9,721 nucleotides of DNA from CAILHX01 sp964511385 (lineage in GTDB: Bacteria > Pseudomonadota > Gammaproteobacteria > Burkholderiales > Methylophilaceae), in assembly GCA_964511385.1 (NCBI GenBank), contig CAZEFE010000019.1, forward strand, positions 1 to 9,721, written 5' to 3'. Of this stretch, positions 1-6,624 are shown one piece after another. The translations under genes were made by a program, and so were the position numbers. The notes under the pieces are model-generated. The model had not been told where the DNA came from. It saw nothing but the letters and a program-made list of their open reading frames with translations, and made no database searches. Position 1 is the stretch's first letter, and each line of letters starts with the position of its first letter.

Positions 1-2
1 CG

Positions 3-134
3 TTGAGCAGCATCCTGGTGGTGATCAACGCGGCGCGCCCGATCCTCGGCAAGGATCCCTTCGAGGGCGAAGGTGAAGACGAGGGCGGTGAACGCCCGGC
101 ACCCGTCCCCGGCGCGTTTCCCTCCGTGCGCTAG
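3..134 (+). CDS. C-terminal fragment of an unidentified protein, possibly membrane-bound (5' end outside window)
   Basis: An open frame enters from the left edge and ends at a TAG at 132-134, giving 43 residues. It begins with a hydrophobic stretch (LSSILVVINAARPIL), followed by an acidic and Gly-rich segment (EGEGEDEGG) and a Pro-rich end. The run SSILVVINAAR resembles the last membrane helix of P1B heavy-metal ATPases, which often end in SS-x-x-VV-x-NA-x-R. With so little sequence this is only a suggestion, and another membrane protein is equally possible. The stretch is about 69% G+C, nearly every codon ends in G or C, and it differs from everything downstream. It therefore probably belongs to the host backbone, not to the transporter segment. 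No terminator-like hairpin with a T run follows the stop. Confidence 0.5.
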   Translation: MSSILVVINAARPILGKDPFEGEGEDEGGERPAPVPGAFPSVR

Positions 135-164
135 CAACTGTCGGGTTTTAAATAGTTCGCTACT

Positions 165-180
165 GGGGAATTTCCCGATT
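165..180. repeat. Dyad element copy 1 upstream of the ABC operon
   Basis: GGGGAATTTCCCGATT contains the hyphenated inverted repeat GGGAA-T-TTCCC (166-176). A similar element lies at 267-282, and TCCCGATT is identical in both at an offset of exactly 102 bp. A regulator binding site is possible, but only the sequence similarity is seen. Confidence 0.35.
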
Positions 181-226
181 CAGAACAAACCGACGAAAGC
201 TTGAACCATTTCCAACAACCATTCAG

Positions 227-255
227 TTAACTCGATATCTCATTAGGGCTATTAC
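227..255 (+). promoter_or_regulatory. Possible sigma-70 type promoter for the ABC operon
   Basis: TTAACT (227-232) and TATTAC (250-255) each match 4 of 6 consensus bases and are separated by 17 bp. Transcription would start near 262, upstream of both candidate start codons of the first permease. The match is weak and many AT-rich stretches would score similarly. Confidence 0.22.
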
Positions 256-266
256 CTATTTTCTCA

Positions 267-282
267 GGGAAATCTCCCGATT
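267..282. repeat. Dyad element copy 2 upstream of the ABC operon
   Basis: GGGAAATCTCCCGATT (267-282) contains GGGA-N4-TCCC and shares its right half with the element at 165-180. It ends exactly where the alternative GTG start of the first permease begins (283). If it is a protein-binding site, it would lie in the 5' leader when translation starts at 358. Confidence 0.33.
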
Positions 283-357
283 GTGAAAGCCACACCGGCG
301 GGTCACGATCCTAAAAAATCTAGGCGATCGATTGCCCGCAACGTAACGGAGCGAGAG

Positions 358-1173
358 ATGAAAGTTGTCTATGGTCTGGTGCGCAGCCGCCGGTTCTGGA
401 TGATGTGGCTGGGATATTTCTGTTTGGTGGCAATCTGGTACGCCAGCGTGAATTGGTTGCCTTTGGAGTCATTCCGCCGCCTACCCGATCCTATTGGTGT
501 GATCACCGAGTGGTTCAGCCCGAAACCGATTTATGGTGTTTCGCTCTTCACCGAAGCCTATTACAAACACATCCTTTATAGCAGCTACCGGGCGATAGCC
601 GCCTTCCTCCTTGCAGTAGTAATCGGTGTTCCTCTTGGTATCCTAATGGGGTGGAGCCCGATATTTCACAAATATGTTTCCGCGCTCCTTGGTTTGTTGC
701 AGCCTGTCCCCCCTCTCGCTTGGGTGCCTCTCGCAATCCTGATTCTTCCAGGCGCTGAGGCTGCTGTGATCTTTGTTACCTTTCTGGTGGCATTCTTTGC
801 CACCATCTACAACACTCTGGTGGGCGTTAGATCGATTGATCCCGATTATTTCCGGGCAGCCGCCTGCCTTGGTGCGAGCCGTAAGGATGTTTTGTTTGAT
901 GTAATTATTCCAGGCGCACTACCTCATGTTTTTACAGGCTTGCAGATCGCGATGGGTGCGGCTTGGTTTTCACTCGCGGCCGGAGAGATGATCGCAGCGC
1001 AATACGGTTTGGGATTTCTGATCATGGAGGCCTACAACCTCATACAGCTTCCCACAATTGTCATTGGCATGATTAGTCTTGGCCTTATTGGTTACGCTAG
1101 CAGCACACTCATCCGCATCGCAGGAAACCGGCTTATGCGGTGGCGTGAGCAGTCTATTGGTATCGAAGCATGA
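358..1173 (+). CDS. ABC transporter permease 1 (SsuC/TauC-type inner-membrane subunit)
   Basis: This is an inner-membrane subunit of a binding-protein-dependent importer of the nitrate/sulfonate/taurine class (BPD_transp_1 fold). The 271-residue form has about six hydrophobic helices: residues 14-33, 78-98, 109-130, 136-154, 193-212 and 230-251. The cytoplasmic EAA loop, which docks on the ATPase, is at about 166-189 (AAACLGAS...IIPGALP). PPLAWVPLAI before it is typical of the family. I chose ATG 358 because GGAG at 348-351 is 6 bp upstream. A GTG at 283 would add 25 basic residues, but AGGGA is 12 bp away and a dyad element sits against it, so that longer 296-residue form is possible but less well supported. 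The stop overlaps the next gene by 4 bp (ATGA), so the two are translationally coupled. It is a diverged paralogue of the permease at 2089-2952. Confidence 0.9.
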   Translation: MKVVYGLVRSRRFWMMWLGYFCLVAIWYASVNWLPLESFRRLPDPIGVITEWFSPKPIYGVSLFTEAYYKHILYSSYRAIAAFLLAVVIGVPLGILMGWSPIFHKYVSALLGLLQPVPPLAWVPLAILILPGAEAAVIFVTFLVAFFATIYNTLVGVRSIDPDYFRAAACLGASRKDVLFDVIIPGALPHVFTGLQIAMGAAWFSLAAGEMIAAQYGLGFLIMEAYNLIQLPTIVIGMISLGLIGYASSTLIRIAGNRLMRWREQSIGIEA

Positions 1174-2066
1174 ATACGTCGGGTAAAGCATTGGTATCGG
1201 CCCTTGGCGCTACGGACTCAAAAGACAACATCTTACAAGGGCCGGTATGTGGGAGCCTATCGATCCGCAGCGTGTGCAAAGTATATGACCCAGACGGGGC
1301 AAACATAGAGGCGCTTAGGAACTGCAGCATCGAAATAAAAGCTGGGGAATTTGTCGCCATTGTGGGGCCGTCTGGCTGCGGTAAAAGCACATTGCTCAAT
1401 ATGGTGGCTGGATTCGACACGGTGAGCGACGGGGAAATCTATCTTGACGGCAATTTGCTGGCCGCTGCTCACCGCCCACCACGGCCTGGCCCGGACCGAG
1501 TGGTGGTATTTCAAAATGGGGCGCTGTTTCCATGGAAGACAGTTCTTGAAAATGTGATGTACGGACCTTTACGTCAAAAGGCTCTTTCCCAGGAACAAGC
1601 CGAGGAGAAAGCCATTGATCTGCTTAGGAACTGCGGAGGGCTCAATGAAGTTGCTGGTTTCTACCCAGGGCAGCTATCTTCGGGGATGCAACGCAGGGTA
1701 GAAATTGTGCGGGCGCTCATGAATGAGCCAAACGTACTTCTTCTCGACGAACCCTTCCGGGCCATGGACACAGTTTCTAAAACCACCATGCACCAGCACC
1801 TTCTGGAAATGTTTCGGCTCTGTCAGAAGACTATCCTGTTCATAACACATGATCTGGAAGAAGCTATTTATCTTGCCGACACGGTGATTGTCATGACGAC
1901 CCGGCCAGGAATGATCAAAAAAGTCATCAACGTTACGCTGCCCCGACCCCGCGACCTGGCGATGTTGTCGTCGCGAGAGTACCTTGAGATGAAGCGTGAA
2001 GCAGCAGAAGGCATCCATGAAGAGGCCAGGAAGGCCTTCGAGCGCGGCGAGCGCGAGCAAGCTTGA
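1170..2066 (+). CDS. ABC transporter ATP-binding protein 1, with degenerate signature motif
   Basis: This is the cytoplasmic ATPase subunit that powers import, 298 residues, of the SsuB/TauB/NrtD type. Walker A GPSGCGKST is at 66-74, the Q-loop Gln is 115, Walker B VLLLDE is at 189-194 and the switch histidine is His227 (FITHDLEEAI). The signature reads LSSGM (169-173) where the family has LSGGM, so the first signature glycine is Ser171. This Gly contacts the gamma-phosphate of ATP bound to the partner subunit. There is a roughly 30-residue N-terminal extension before the ABC core and a charged C-terminal tail. The ATG at 1170 overlaps the permease stop. With the ATPase at 2940-3773, whose defect is in the switch residue instead, it may form a heterodimer (see findings). 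A homodimer is the alternative, and it would have two weakened sites. Confidence 0.92.
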   Translation: MNTSGKALVSALGATDSKDNILQGPVCGSLSIRSVCKVYDPDGANIEALRNCSIEIKAGEFVAIVGPSGCGKSTLLNMVAGFDTVSDGEIYLDGNLLAAAHRPPRPGPDRVVVFQNGALFPWKTVLENVMYGPLRQKALSQEQAEEKAIDLLRNCGGLNEVAGFYPGQLSSGMQRRVEIVRALMNEPNVLLLDEPFRAMDTVSKTTMHQHLLEMFRLCQKTILFITHDLEEAIYLADTVIVMTTRPGMIKKVINVTLPRPRDLAMLSSREYLEMKREAAEGIHEEARKAFERGEREQA

Positions 2067-2088
2067 TGTGACGAGGTGAGCAGTAACA

Positions 2089-2952
2089 ATGGCTAACGAT
2101 ACTGTAGATACAGTACGCAAACAGACGATGGTTCAGAAAAATTCGATCCAGTGTCCATCCGATGAGCCGTCAAGGCACCACCACCATAAAGCTTGGCGCT
2201 GGGCCAGGCGAATAAATTGGCGCGGATTGGTATCCATCGCCGCGTTTGTTCTCCTGTGGGAGATGCTGGTTCGCTTTGGCGTACCAGGTTTCGAAGGAAT
2301 ACCGACGTTTGGCGAGGTGGTGAAGGCTTTCGTTAAGGAATACATATCAAAACCGACCTACTGGCAGTCCTGGGCGGTGAGTTTCGAGCGCGTTGCTTAC
2401 GGATTTCTGATATCACAATTGCTTGGAATTCCGCTTGGACTGTTGCTTGGCACGCGGCAAAAATTTCATGAAATAGTGTTTCCGGTGGTTGAACTACTAA
2501 GGCCGATTCCGCCTTTAGCATGGGTTCCAATCTCGATCCTGTTTTGGCCGACAGCCGAGCTTTCAATTATTTTCATAACTTTTATTGGCCCGTTTTTTAT
2601 CATTATCATCAACGTCCACGATGGCGTTCGCAATATTAAAAAGGAACATTTGTGGCTCGCGCTTTCCCTGGGAGCTAAGCCGCGCGACATTTTTCGCCGG
2701 ATTATTCTTCCATCGGTGATTCCCTGCGTTGCAGTAGGCATGACATTAGGAATCGCAGTGACCTGGAATGTGGTGATTGCGGCAGAGATGATTGCGAGTG
2801 ATATCGGGTTGGGACGACTCACTTGGGAGGGGTATGTGAGTCACACGGGCAGCACGGTAATCATCGGCATGATCAGCATTGGTTTGGCCGGATATCTTTC
2901 GACTCTTATAGTCAATTACGCTGAAAGGAAGATGATGCCGTGGAAAAACTGA
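2089..2952 (+). CDS. ABC transporter permease 2 (SsuC/TauC-type inner-membrane subunit)
   Basis: This second transmembrane subunit, 287 residues, is homologous but far from identical to permease 1. It shares PPLAWVPISI (141-150), the EAA-type loop (about 188-210, LALSLGAKPRD...ILPSVIP), AAEMIAS and the VIIGMISIGL helix. About six membrane helices are visible from residue 46 onward. The ~40-residue N-terminal tail is hydrophilic and holds four consecutive histidines (30-33), an oddity of unknown meaning. ATG 2089 is preceded by GAGGTGAG at 2073-2080. It starts 22 bp after ATPase 1 and its 3' end overlaps ATPase 2 by 13 bp, so it is in the same operon. Having a permease distinct from permease 1 suggests a heterodimeric membrane pore, although two separate homodimeric transporters are formally possible. 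Confidence 0.92.
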   Translation: MANDTVDTVRKQTMVQKNSIQCPSDEPSRHHHHKAWRWARRINWRGLVSIAAFVLLWEMLVRFGVPGFEGIPTFGEVVKAFVKEYISKPTYWQSWAVSFERVAYGFLISQLLGIPLGLLLGTRQKFHEIVFPVVELLRPIPPLAWVPISILFWPTAELSIIFITFIGPFFIIIINVHDGVRNIKKEHLWLALSLGAKPRDIFRRIILPSVIPCVAVGMTLGIAVTWNVVIAAEMIASDIGLGRLTWEGYVSHTGSTVIIGMISIGLAGYLSTLIVNYAERKMMPWKN

Positions 2953-3773
2953 TTGCACCGGGGAGCGTGGCTGGCAAGCAGCAAATGGGGGCAGTTACGG
3001 CGACTGGATTACGCAAGTGGTACCACCGCAAAGGTCAGCCGCCAGTCCATGTCCTGGAAAATTGTAGTTTCGACATCGAACCAGGAAAACTCACAGTACT
3101 GATGGGAACATCAGGATGCGGCAAGTCCACTTTAGCTTATGCGCTGGCTGGATACGTTCAGGTTGACGCAGGAGTACTTTCAATTGATGGACAGCCGATT
3201 AAAGGGGCTGGCCCAGACCGGACCATGGTGTTCCAGGAAACTGCACTCTGGCCATGGATGACAGTGCTGGAGAACGTTCTGTTCGGGCCTCGAGTGGCGT
3301 CGACGATGAAGCTTCACGAGGCGAAAGAAGAGGCTCAAAAATTATTATCTAAATTCGGACTGCTGGATTTCGAGGACAAATATCCAGGTCAGCTCTCCGG
3401 GGGAATGAAGCGCCGCGCTGAGATCGCGCAAGCCCTGATCAATGCTCCTAAATTAATGATAATGGACGAGCCATTTCGTGGTCTGGACGTTATGACACGC
3501 GAACTCATGCAGGAGTATTACATAAAGTTGTTCGAAGAAACGCGATTGACTACGCTGTTTATCACCTCAGAAATGGAGGAAGCGATTTTTCTCGCTGATC
3601 GGATACTAGTGATGTCAAGGCCACCAGGCAAAATCCTGAAAGCTATCGAAGTCAATTTACCCCATCCAAGATCATTCGAGGTACTCACCAGCGAGCAATA
3701 CCTCGCAGTAAAGAAGGAGTTGATGGATGCGCTGTACGAACAAGATGTCGCAGAAGCAGTCGGTCCTTACTAG
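2940..3773 (+). CDS. ABC transporter ATP-binding protein 2, lacking the switch (H-loop) histidine
   Basis: This is the second cytoplasmic ATPase subunit, 277 residues. Walker A GTSGCGKST is at 56-64, the Q-loop Gln is 99, the signature LSGGM is at 152-156 (normal) and Walker B LMIMDE is at 172-177 with the catalytic Glu present. The position after FIT, which in this family is the switch histidine (FITHD), is Ser210 here (FITSEMEEAI; codon TCA at 3567-3569). ATPase 1 keeps this histidine. The GTG start at 2940 lies inside the end of permease 2, with AGGAAG just upstream, so translation is coupled. The frame is intact and all other motifs are present, so the Ser looks like evolved divergence and not decay. 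This subunit could supply the good signature to ATPase 1. Confidence 0.92.
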   Translation: MEKLIAPGSVAGKQQMGAVTATGLRKWYHRKGQPPVHVLENCSFDIEPGKLTVLMGTSGCGKSTLAYALAGYVQVDAGVLSIDGQPIKGAGPDRTMVFQETALWPWMTVLENVLFGPRVASTMKLHEAKEEAQKLLSKFGLLDFEDKYPGQLSGGMKRRAEIAQALINAPKLMIMDEPFRGLDVMTRELMQEYYIKLFEETRLTTLFITSEMEEAIFLADRILVMSRPPGKILKAIEVNLPHPRSFEVLTSEQYLAVKKELMDALYEQDVAEAVGPY

Positions 3774-3814
3774 CAAGCTGCAAAAAATGGACTAGCACGA
3801 ATAGGTTAAATAAC

Positions 3815-3822
3815 GGAGGAGG
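3815..3822 (+). promoter_or_regulatory. Strong ribosome binding site of the substrate-binding protein gene
   Basis: GGAGGAGG ends 5 bp before ATG 3828. It is clearly stronger than the sites before the membrane and ATPase genes, which fits the excess of binding protein over membrane complex normal for these importers. The nearby ATG at 3823 is followed almost at once by TGA. Confidence 0.6.
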
Positions 3823-3827
3823 ATGGT

Positions 3828-4928
3828 ATGAAAAAGAGAATAACGAAGAAAGGTTTGATGCTTGGTACGTTTCTGATTTTAACCGGGCTTATGCAGTCCA
3901 TCTCGGCGGCTGAACCTGTAAACATTACATTCGGGTATCACCCATACTGGACCGGAGCCTGGTACAGCGTAATACTGAAGAAAAAAGAATTATGGAAAAA
4001 ATATTTGCCTGCAGGAAGTGCCGTGCGGTTTGAGCCTCACCTCACGGGGCCGCCCATGATAAATGCCATGCTTGCGAACAAAATGCAGATTGCAACCATG
4101 GGCGATATGCCTTCGCTAGTGCTAACAACCAAGCAGAAGGTTGCGGATCTACGGCTTGTATCGGTGACCATGTTCAGTAACGGGCAGCAATGCGAGAAAA
4201 TCCTAGTAGGGAAGAGCGCACCGCAATTCAAAGATTATATAGAGGGAGCGAAGTGGATAACGGGTAAGCAGTTCGCCTACCATAAGGGAACATGTGCTAA
4301 CCGGATCACTGAATCTATTATCAGTCAAGGTGGATTCAAGCCGTCCGAAATCCTGATAATGCCCATTGAGGTGATTGCCTCGAACTTCGAGGCTGGCAAA
4401 CTCGATGCGGGTGTGATGTGGGAGCCGCATGCCAGACGGCAAGTAGAACTCGGCAATGCACGGTACGCAGCGACCTCCGCACCATGGGGCGAGAAGGATG
4501 CGAATTTTACGTCGATGCGACAGGATTTCATAGAAAAGCATCCTGAGGCAGCTGCGGGATGGTTGAAGGCCGAAATCGAGGCCTTGCAGTTCCTCATCAA
4601 CAACCCGCGAGAGTCCGCCAAAATCATCGCCAGCGAGCTTACTGGTTACGACGAAAAGACAGTATGGGCTGCGCTCTATGAAATTAATCCGACTTCGATC
4701 GGTGGCGACCCTGTCAACTATGTAGCCAAGCTGAACTTTGACGACGAAGTGCTTCAGCTTATGAGGAAAGGCTATGCCTTCCTGCATTCGATCAAAGTGA
4801 TTGAATCTGGAGAAATGCCCAAGAATTCGATCAACCCTGAACCTCTAAAGCGAGCAATCAAGGAAATGAATGTCGCTGCGCCATTAGGAGAAATTCGTGG
4901 ACAGCCGCGATCATCTTTCTCCCAGTAA
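3828..4928 (+). CDS. ABC transporter periplasmic substrate-binding protein (NitT/TauT, NMT1-like)
   Basis: This is an exported solute receptor of 366 residues for the importer encoded just upstream. A signal peptide is clear: basic MKKRITKK, a hydrophobic core at 9-22, and an SISA-AE cleavage region near residues 27/28. There is no lipobox Cys, so the protein should be free in the periplasm. The mature part begins with the beta strand typical of NMT1/SsuA-like proteins (VNITFGYHPYW), followed by an aromatic-rich segment (WTGAWYS). The GTMGDMP-like motif (here ATMGDMP, 89-95) and GVMWEPHARR (195-204) are also family-like. Two Cys in the mature chain (122 and 156) could form a disulfide. Family members bind nitrate, bicarbonate, taurine, alkanesulfonates, urea derivatives or pyrimidine precursors, and the ligand cannot be read from the sequence. 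It lies 54 bp after ATPase 2 and is the only binding protein for two permease/ATPase pairs. Confidence 0.9.
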   Translation: MKKRITKKGLMLGTFLILTGLMQSISAAEPVNITFGYHPYWTGAWYSVILKKKELWKKYLPAGSAVRFEPHLTGPPMINAMLANKMQIATMGDMPSLVLTTKQKVADLRLVSVTMFSNGQQCEKILVGKSAPQFKDYIEGAKWITGKQFAYHKGTCANRITESIISQGGFKPSEILIMPIEVIASNFEAGKLDAGVMWEPHARRQVELGNARYAATSAPWGEKDANFTSMRQDFIEKHPEAAAGWLKAEIEALQFLINNPRESAKIIASELTGYDEKTVWAALYEINPTSIGGDPVNYVAKLNFDDEVLQLMRKGYAFLHSIKVIESGEMPKNSINPEPLKRAIKEMNVAAPLGEIRGQPRSSFSQ

Positions 4929-4958
4929 CGCGAAGTTGGGATTTAGGGTTCATCCGAT

Positions 4959-5642
4959 TTACGTATGGCTCACGGTGGCCGGGCATAGGTTGAGACCGCC
5001 GCAGTGGAAATAGACGGCGATCTTGAAATGTGCCGGTTTGCGATAACCACATGCCCGCTTCTGGACAGTGGCGGTCCTCGAGTTCGCCTTCGGCAACTGC
5101 GTTGGAGATGCGATGCGCGAAGTAGGTCAGCACGTTGGGAAGGTGACGCGCAATCAGCCTGGCCCGGCTGTCACGAGCGCCAGGAGGTTGCGTGTCGCCC
5201 AGAAGTACCGGCGCTACCAAAACTTCACCGCCAGAGCCCCGAGAGGTGGTTCTACAGCTCGCGCAGCGCTTCCTGCGGCGCCCAGGCTGGGCCGGTCTTT
5301 CGCTGCGCAGACTTCAATTCCTCGAAGCGCGCCCGCGCCTTGTCCGTCATGTTCTCCGGGTTGGTCAGCCACAGATATTTGCTCTTGGTCAGGGTGGCTT
5401 CACTCCTTTTCAGCAGCCTCTTGTACTCTTGGTGTCCGATCTTGTTCCGGCACGCGTTTATGCAGGCCGGCCACATGTCCAGGTCGATCACCTCGGTTCT
5501 CACCCGGGCAGGCAAAGTGCTGCCCCGCCGGGTGGCCGACATATATCTCTACCTATTGCCGCGCCACATCCAATTCGACTCGCTCCGTCGTCCAGGGCGC
5601 CGTCAGCCCAAGCAGTTGCCGGTACAACTCCGCGCTTTCCAT
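4959..5642 (-). pseudogene. ISL3-family transposase remnant (stops, frameshifts and two internal deletions)
   Basis: Read on the - strand, pieces of one transposase appear in order. The N-terminus is MESAELYRQLLGLTAPW (ATG at 5642-5640), with an in-frame TAG at 5555-5553. Then comes VEIYVGHPAGQHFACP, and a junction near 5510 to RVRTEVIDLDMWPACINACR. A second junction near 5447 leads to GHQEYKRLL...KYLWLTNPENMT and ALREL, followed by TAG (5254-5252). After frame changes come FWATRNLL, HLPNVLTYFAHRISNAVAEG and, following an apparent 2-bp loss, KRACGYRKPAHFKIAVYFHC ending at TAA (4961-4959). These are recognisable ISL3 (DDE) transposase segments, including a conserved DMWP motif. About 228 codons remain, compared with roughly 400 in active members; the zinc-finger/HTH region and part of the catalytic core are missing. 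I found no convincing terminal inverted repeats. The decay is too extensive for activity. Confidence 0.85.
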
Positions 5643-5766
5643 CGCATGCCCTCCTTGAAGGCGATGCCCGGAAGCGTACTATCCACCCACTGAAATGCCT
5701 GAATAATCATCAATAGTTTGCCACGTCGTGCGGTGTCAATTTGTGTAACGAAGAAAGGAATGAGCA

Positions 5767-6189
5767 ATGAGCGAGAAACATTACGCTACTTGTGACTGGA
5801 GCCCCGCTGATGGCTACAAATCCTTGACTCCCTACGGAGAGATCAAGATGTTCGAAGACGGAGGCCATCGGGCACTGGAAGTTATGCTGCTCTCTGTTGC
5901 AGCGTGTCTTAACTATTATCTTGTACAGTACGCACAGGAACGAAAACTCCCCATCAAATGCATTCACGTCGAGTGTAACGCGGAGACCGCCGATCATCCG
6001 GAGCGGGTATCCAAGATCACTACCAAAGTGGTTGTCCATGGCTCACTTTCAAAGCAAGCGTGCAAAAAGATGGTTACTATTTGTGAGCGTGCCTGCAAGG
6101 TGGCTAATACGCTCAAGTATCAGCCTAGTATTGAAGTGATTATCGAGCATCATGAGGAGCCGATAGTCAAACGACAAAAACTAGCTTAG
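5767..6189 (+). CDS. OsmC-like family protein
   Basis: This is a small cytoplasmic protein of 140 residues, the usual size for the OsmC/Ohr/YhfA superfamily. The two conserved cysteines are present: Cys47 in SVAACLNYY, at the start of the central helix, and Cys110 in CERACKVANTL, corresponding to the C-P-x-S/A-NTL motif. Family members use this pair to reduce organic hydroperoxides, and some relatives act on sulfur species or have unknown roles. Additional Cys residues lie at 9, 65, 70, 99 and 106, which is many for this family. ATG 5767 has AAAGGA at 5754-5759. Its promoter must lie in the 124 bp between it and the ISL3 remnant. The stop codon TAG (6187-6189) is part of the 4-bp target site used by the IS5-type element that follows. 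The exact subfamily cannot be fixed by eye. Confidence 0.85.
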   Translation: MSEKHYATCDWSPADGYKSLTPYGEIKMFEDGGHRALEVMLLSVAACLNYYLVQYAQERKLPIKCIHVECNAETADHPERVSKITTKVVVHGSLSKQACKKMVTICERACKVANTLKYQPSIEVIIEHHEEPIVKRQKLA

Positions 6190-6624
6190 GGAAACTCTGA
6201 ATAAGGTGTGAACGATTTCATCGTCGTCATGTCAGACGAAGAACCTCGAACACACGGATGGAAACGATGAAACAGATGACGCTCTCGGCAGGTGGCTTTG
6301 ACCAGTACGGCAAGACGACGCGCCGCGCGGCGTTTCTGGCCGAGATGGACTGTGTCGTGCCGTGGTCGGTGCTGTGCGCCCTGATCGAACCGGTGTATCC
6401 GAAGGCCGGCAATCGGCTGTTCGTCGTCGCCGCGCTGGCAAACCTCTTCATGGCGCGCCGGCACTTGCTCGGGCTTCAGGAGGCAAGGTGCGTCCATTAA
6501 AGGCCAATTGGCCCGGAAGGGCCTGCGAATTGCACCGCACTGGGCCGATTTCGTGCCCCATTCGTTCTTTGCCTCTGCAATCGCGCTCATCGCCTTCATC
6601 TGTCGCTACTTATTCAGACCTTCC
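6190..6624 (+). mobile_element. Non-autonomous IS5-family deletion derivative (MITE-like), 435 bp
   Basis: Terminal inverted repeats are GGAAACTCTGAATAAG (6190-6205) and CTTATTCAGACCTTCC (6609-6624); the second reads GGAAGGTCTGAATAAG on the other strand, so 14 of 16 bases match. The element is flanked by TTAG duplications. Inside is an in-frame fusion of the two ends of an IS5-type transposase (6258-6500), with roughly 200 or more central residues missing. It cannot move itself but could be mobilised by a related transposase. A perfect 12-bp palindrome GGCCAATTGGCC lies at 6502-6513. The intact duplication and good repeats show it arrived as a unit, or was deleted after insertion, and has decayed less than the ISL3 remnant. 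Confidence 0.9.
6258..6500 (+). pseudogene. Internally deleted IS5-family transposase ORF
   Basis: The 80-codon frame reads MKQMTLSAGGFDQYGKTTRR at the start (ATG 6258, or more probably ATG 6267) and RLFVVAALANLFMARRHLL near the end, with TAA at 6498-6500. The first ~48 residues match the N-terminus of IS5-subgroup transposases (TTRRAAFLAEMD, VVPWSVLCALIEPVYPKAGN). The last ~28 match their extreme C-terminus. The junction is near 6411-6414, where AGN is followed directly by RLF. The whole DDE catalytic core is gone. The open frame across the junction would allow a small peptide to be made, but it cannot be a transposase. Confidence 0.85.

Noticed and set aside
166..176. GGGAA-T-TTCCC as a terminator for the gene ending at 134
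   Set aside because: The loop is one base and no T-run follows, so a stable terminator hairpin is unlikely; a protein-binding dyad is more plausible.
1674..2120. A 148-codon - strand frame over ATPase 1
   Set aside because: Antisense to a gene with complete ABC motifs; no independent evidence for coding.
5004..5716. Overlapping + strand open frames of 174 to 229 codons
   Set aside because: They run antisense to the ISL3 transposase remnant in high-G+C DNA, have no ribosome binding site and show no protein-like pattern.
4929..5766. Terminal inverted repeats and target duplication for the ISL3 remnant
   Set aside because: I compared the sequence around 4929-4960 with that around 5643-5710 and found no convincing matching ends, so only the transposase remnant is reported.
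6186..6599. A 137-codon - strand frame spanning most of the IS5-type element
   Set aside because: It is the antisense shadow of the deleted transposase, and its composition (Arg/His/Ala rich) is typical of such shadows.
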